Source: Candidatus Latescibacterota bacterium (GTDB lineage Bacteria > Latescibacterota > MVCY01). Taken from it: 23,484 nucleotides of DNA. The stretch lies in NCBI GenBank assembly GCA_030629295.1, contig DAOVPH010000003.1, positions 1 to 23,484 on the forward strand. Direction: 5' to 3'. This document shows, piece after piece, positions 22,553 through 23,484 of the stretch (within the stretch, counting starts at the first letter, position 1; every line of letters begins with the position of its first letter). The notes beneath the pieces are model-generated. The model made no database searches. It saw nothing but the letters and a program-made list of their open reading frames with translations, and was not told where the DNA came from. Both the position numbers and the translations under genes were made by a program.

Positions 22553-23484
22553 ATGCCTTATGTAGTGCTGTCCAGAAAATGGCGTCCCTTAAGCTTTGAC
22601 GACATTGTTGCCCAAGAACATGTCACCGCTACCCTAAAGAACGCTATCGCTTCGGGCAGAATTGCCCACGCCTATCTATTCTCCGGTCCTCGTGGCGTGG
22701 GCAAAACTACAATTGCCCGAATCTTAGCTAAGGCCTTGAACTGTGTTGAGGGACCTACACCTAACCCCTGCAACAAGTGCACTGCCTGCAAAGAAATCAC
22801 CCGCGGGGTCAGCCTCGATGTCCTGGAAATCGACGGGGCTTCCAACCGGGGCATTGATGAAGTACGTGACCTCAGGGAAAATGTGAGGTATGTCCCCAGC
22901 CAGAGCAGATACAAGATTTACTATATCGACGAAGTTCATATGCTAACCATCCCTGCCTTCAATGCCCTGCTGAAAACACTGGAAGAACCACCTGCGCGTG
23001 TCGTTTTTATCTTTGCCACCACTCAGCCTCAGAATATCCCCCTGACTGTCCTGTCGCGCTGTCAGCGGTTCGACTTCAAGAGAATTCCCATTGCAGAGAT
23101 TATCAAACGCCTCCAGTTCATGGCTTCTCAGGAGGCGGTGGAGATCGACACAGATTCCCTGCTCTTAATCGCCAAGAAGGCCGACGGGGCAATGCGAGAC
23201 GCCGAAAGTCTCCTGGATCAGGTAATCGCTTTCGGCGACAGTCAGATCTCCTCCCAGACGGTGGAAAACCTGCTGGGATTGGTGGAACGACAATTTTTCT
23301 TCGACTTGATAGATGCGGTGACCCAAAAAGATAGCCGTAGGGGACTGGACCTGGTGGAGAAGGTAATTGAAGATGGCCGAGATGTGGGGGAAATTGTACG
23401 GGGACTTCTGGAGCATCTTCGGGACCTGCTATTTGCCAAGATCCCCGGAGGAATGAAGAGCATAGAGGCATCGGAGGGGGATAA
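22553..23484 (+). CDS. dnaX: DNA polymerase III subunit gamma/tau (partial)
   Basis: Clamp-loader ATPase that loads the sliding clamp during replication. The first 310 codons are in the window; the gene runs past the right edge. Visible features: the MPYVVLSRKWRP start, Walker A GPRGVGKTT (45-53), four zinc-binding Cys (64, 73, 76, 79), Walker B IDEVHML, TTQPQNIPLTVLSRCQRF (sensor 1 region and SRC arginine finger), and sensor 2 GAMRDAESLLDQ. The ATG at 22553 is preceded by GGAAAG. It lies about 30 bp after the SRP RNA with no terminator between, so the two may share a transcript. Whether a tau-specific C-terminus or a frameshift site exists cannot be seen here. Confidence 0.96.
   Translation, partial: MPYVVLSRKWRPLSFDDIVAQEHVTATLKNAIASGRIAHAYLFSGPRGVGKTTIARILAKALNCVEGPTPNPCNKCTACKEITRGVSLDVLEIDGASNRGIDEVRDLRENVRYVPSQSRYKIYYIDEVHMLTIPAFNALLKTLEEPPARVVFIFATTQPQNIPLTVLSRCQRFDFKRIPIAEIIKRLQFMASQEAVEIDTDSLLLIAKKADGAMRDAESLLDQVIAFGDSQISSQTVENLLGLVERQFFFDLIDAVTQKDSRRGLDLVEKVIEDGRDVGEIVRGLLEHLRDLLFAKIPGGMKSIEASEGD

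Overview
The window looks like a chromosomal contig from an uncultivated Gram-negative bacterium of the broad FCB (Fibrobacterota-Chlorobiota-Bacteroidota) neighbourhood. Evidence is two secreted beta-propeller proteins ending in type IX-secretion-like sorting domains (LSQNYPNPFNPS motif, FlgD-like fold, ending MLLLR), two Ig-like (Big_5) lipoproteins, a TonB protein, a fused shikimate kinase/dehydroquinate synthase and a long-form SRP RNA. Against true Bacteroidota, three intergenic regions carry near-consensus sigma-70 promoters (TTGACA, 17 bp, TATATT or TATGAT). The exact phylum cannot be fixed from the sequence.

Left part, minus strand (103-8420): one promoter at 8392-8420 appears to feed a tightly packed run, in transcription order: fused two-domain EcfA-type ABC ATPase, aroC, aroKB, argF, an Ig-like lipoprotein and guaB. 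Gaps are short or overlapping. It mixes aromatic amino-acid, arginine and purine biosynthesis with micronutrient uptake. Next, also on the minus strand, come an amidohydrolase (terminator at 8477-8518) and tRNA-Ala(GGC), with its own promoter and terminator.

Middle, plus strand (9831-12504): a strong promoter precedes a two-gene toxin-antitoxin-like pair (a small protein overlapping a nucleotidyltransferase). Then come a remnant of a HAD-phosphatase start, a TonB-like protein and accA.

Right-centre (12566-17653): three exported-protein genes in series. They are a seven-blade plus eight-blade double propeller, a four-blade relative, and a large Ig-like lipoprotein, probably a cell-surface set. 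A MITE-like palindrome with 12-bp flanking direct repeats follows. Then (17960-21994) come a LarA-family protein, a metal-ligand-depleted M24 peptidase homologue, a CsgG/FlgT-like periplasmic protein and a small secreted protein.

Right end: tRNA-Ala(CGC), the large SRP RNA 11 bp later, then dnaX, cut by the window edge. Palindromic interspersed repeats lie at about 8218-8367, 19250-19332 and 22040-22136, and one forms the C-terminus of the LarA-family gene. No CRISPR array, transposase or phage gene was seen. The best leads are the in-frame 33-bp tandem repeat inside the ABC ATPase, the repeat-derived coding and promoter changes around larA, the double propeller, and the M24 pseudoenzyme cluster.
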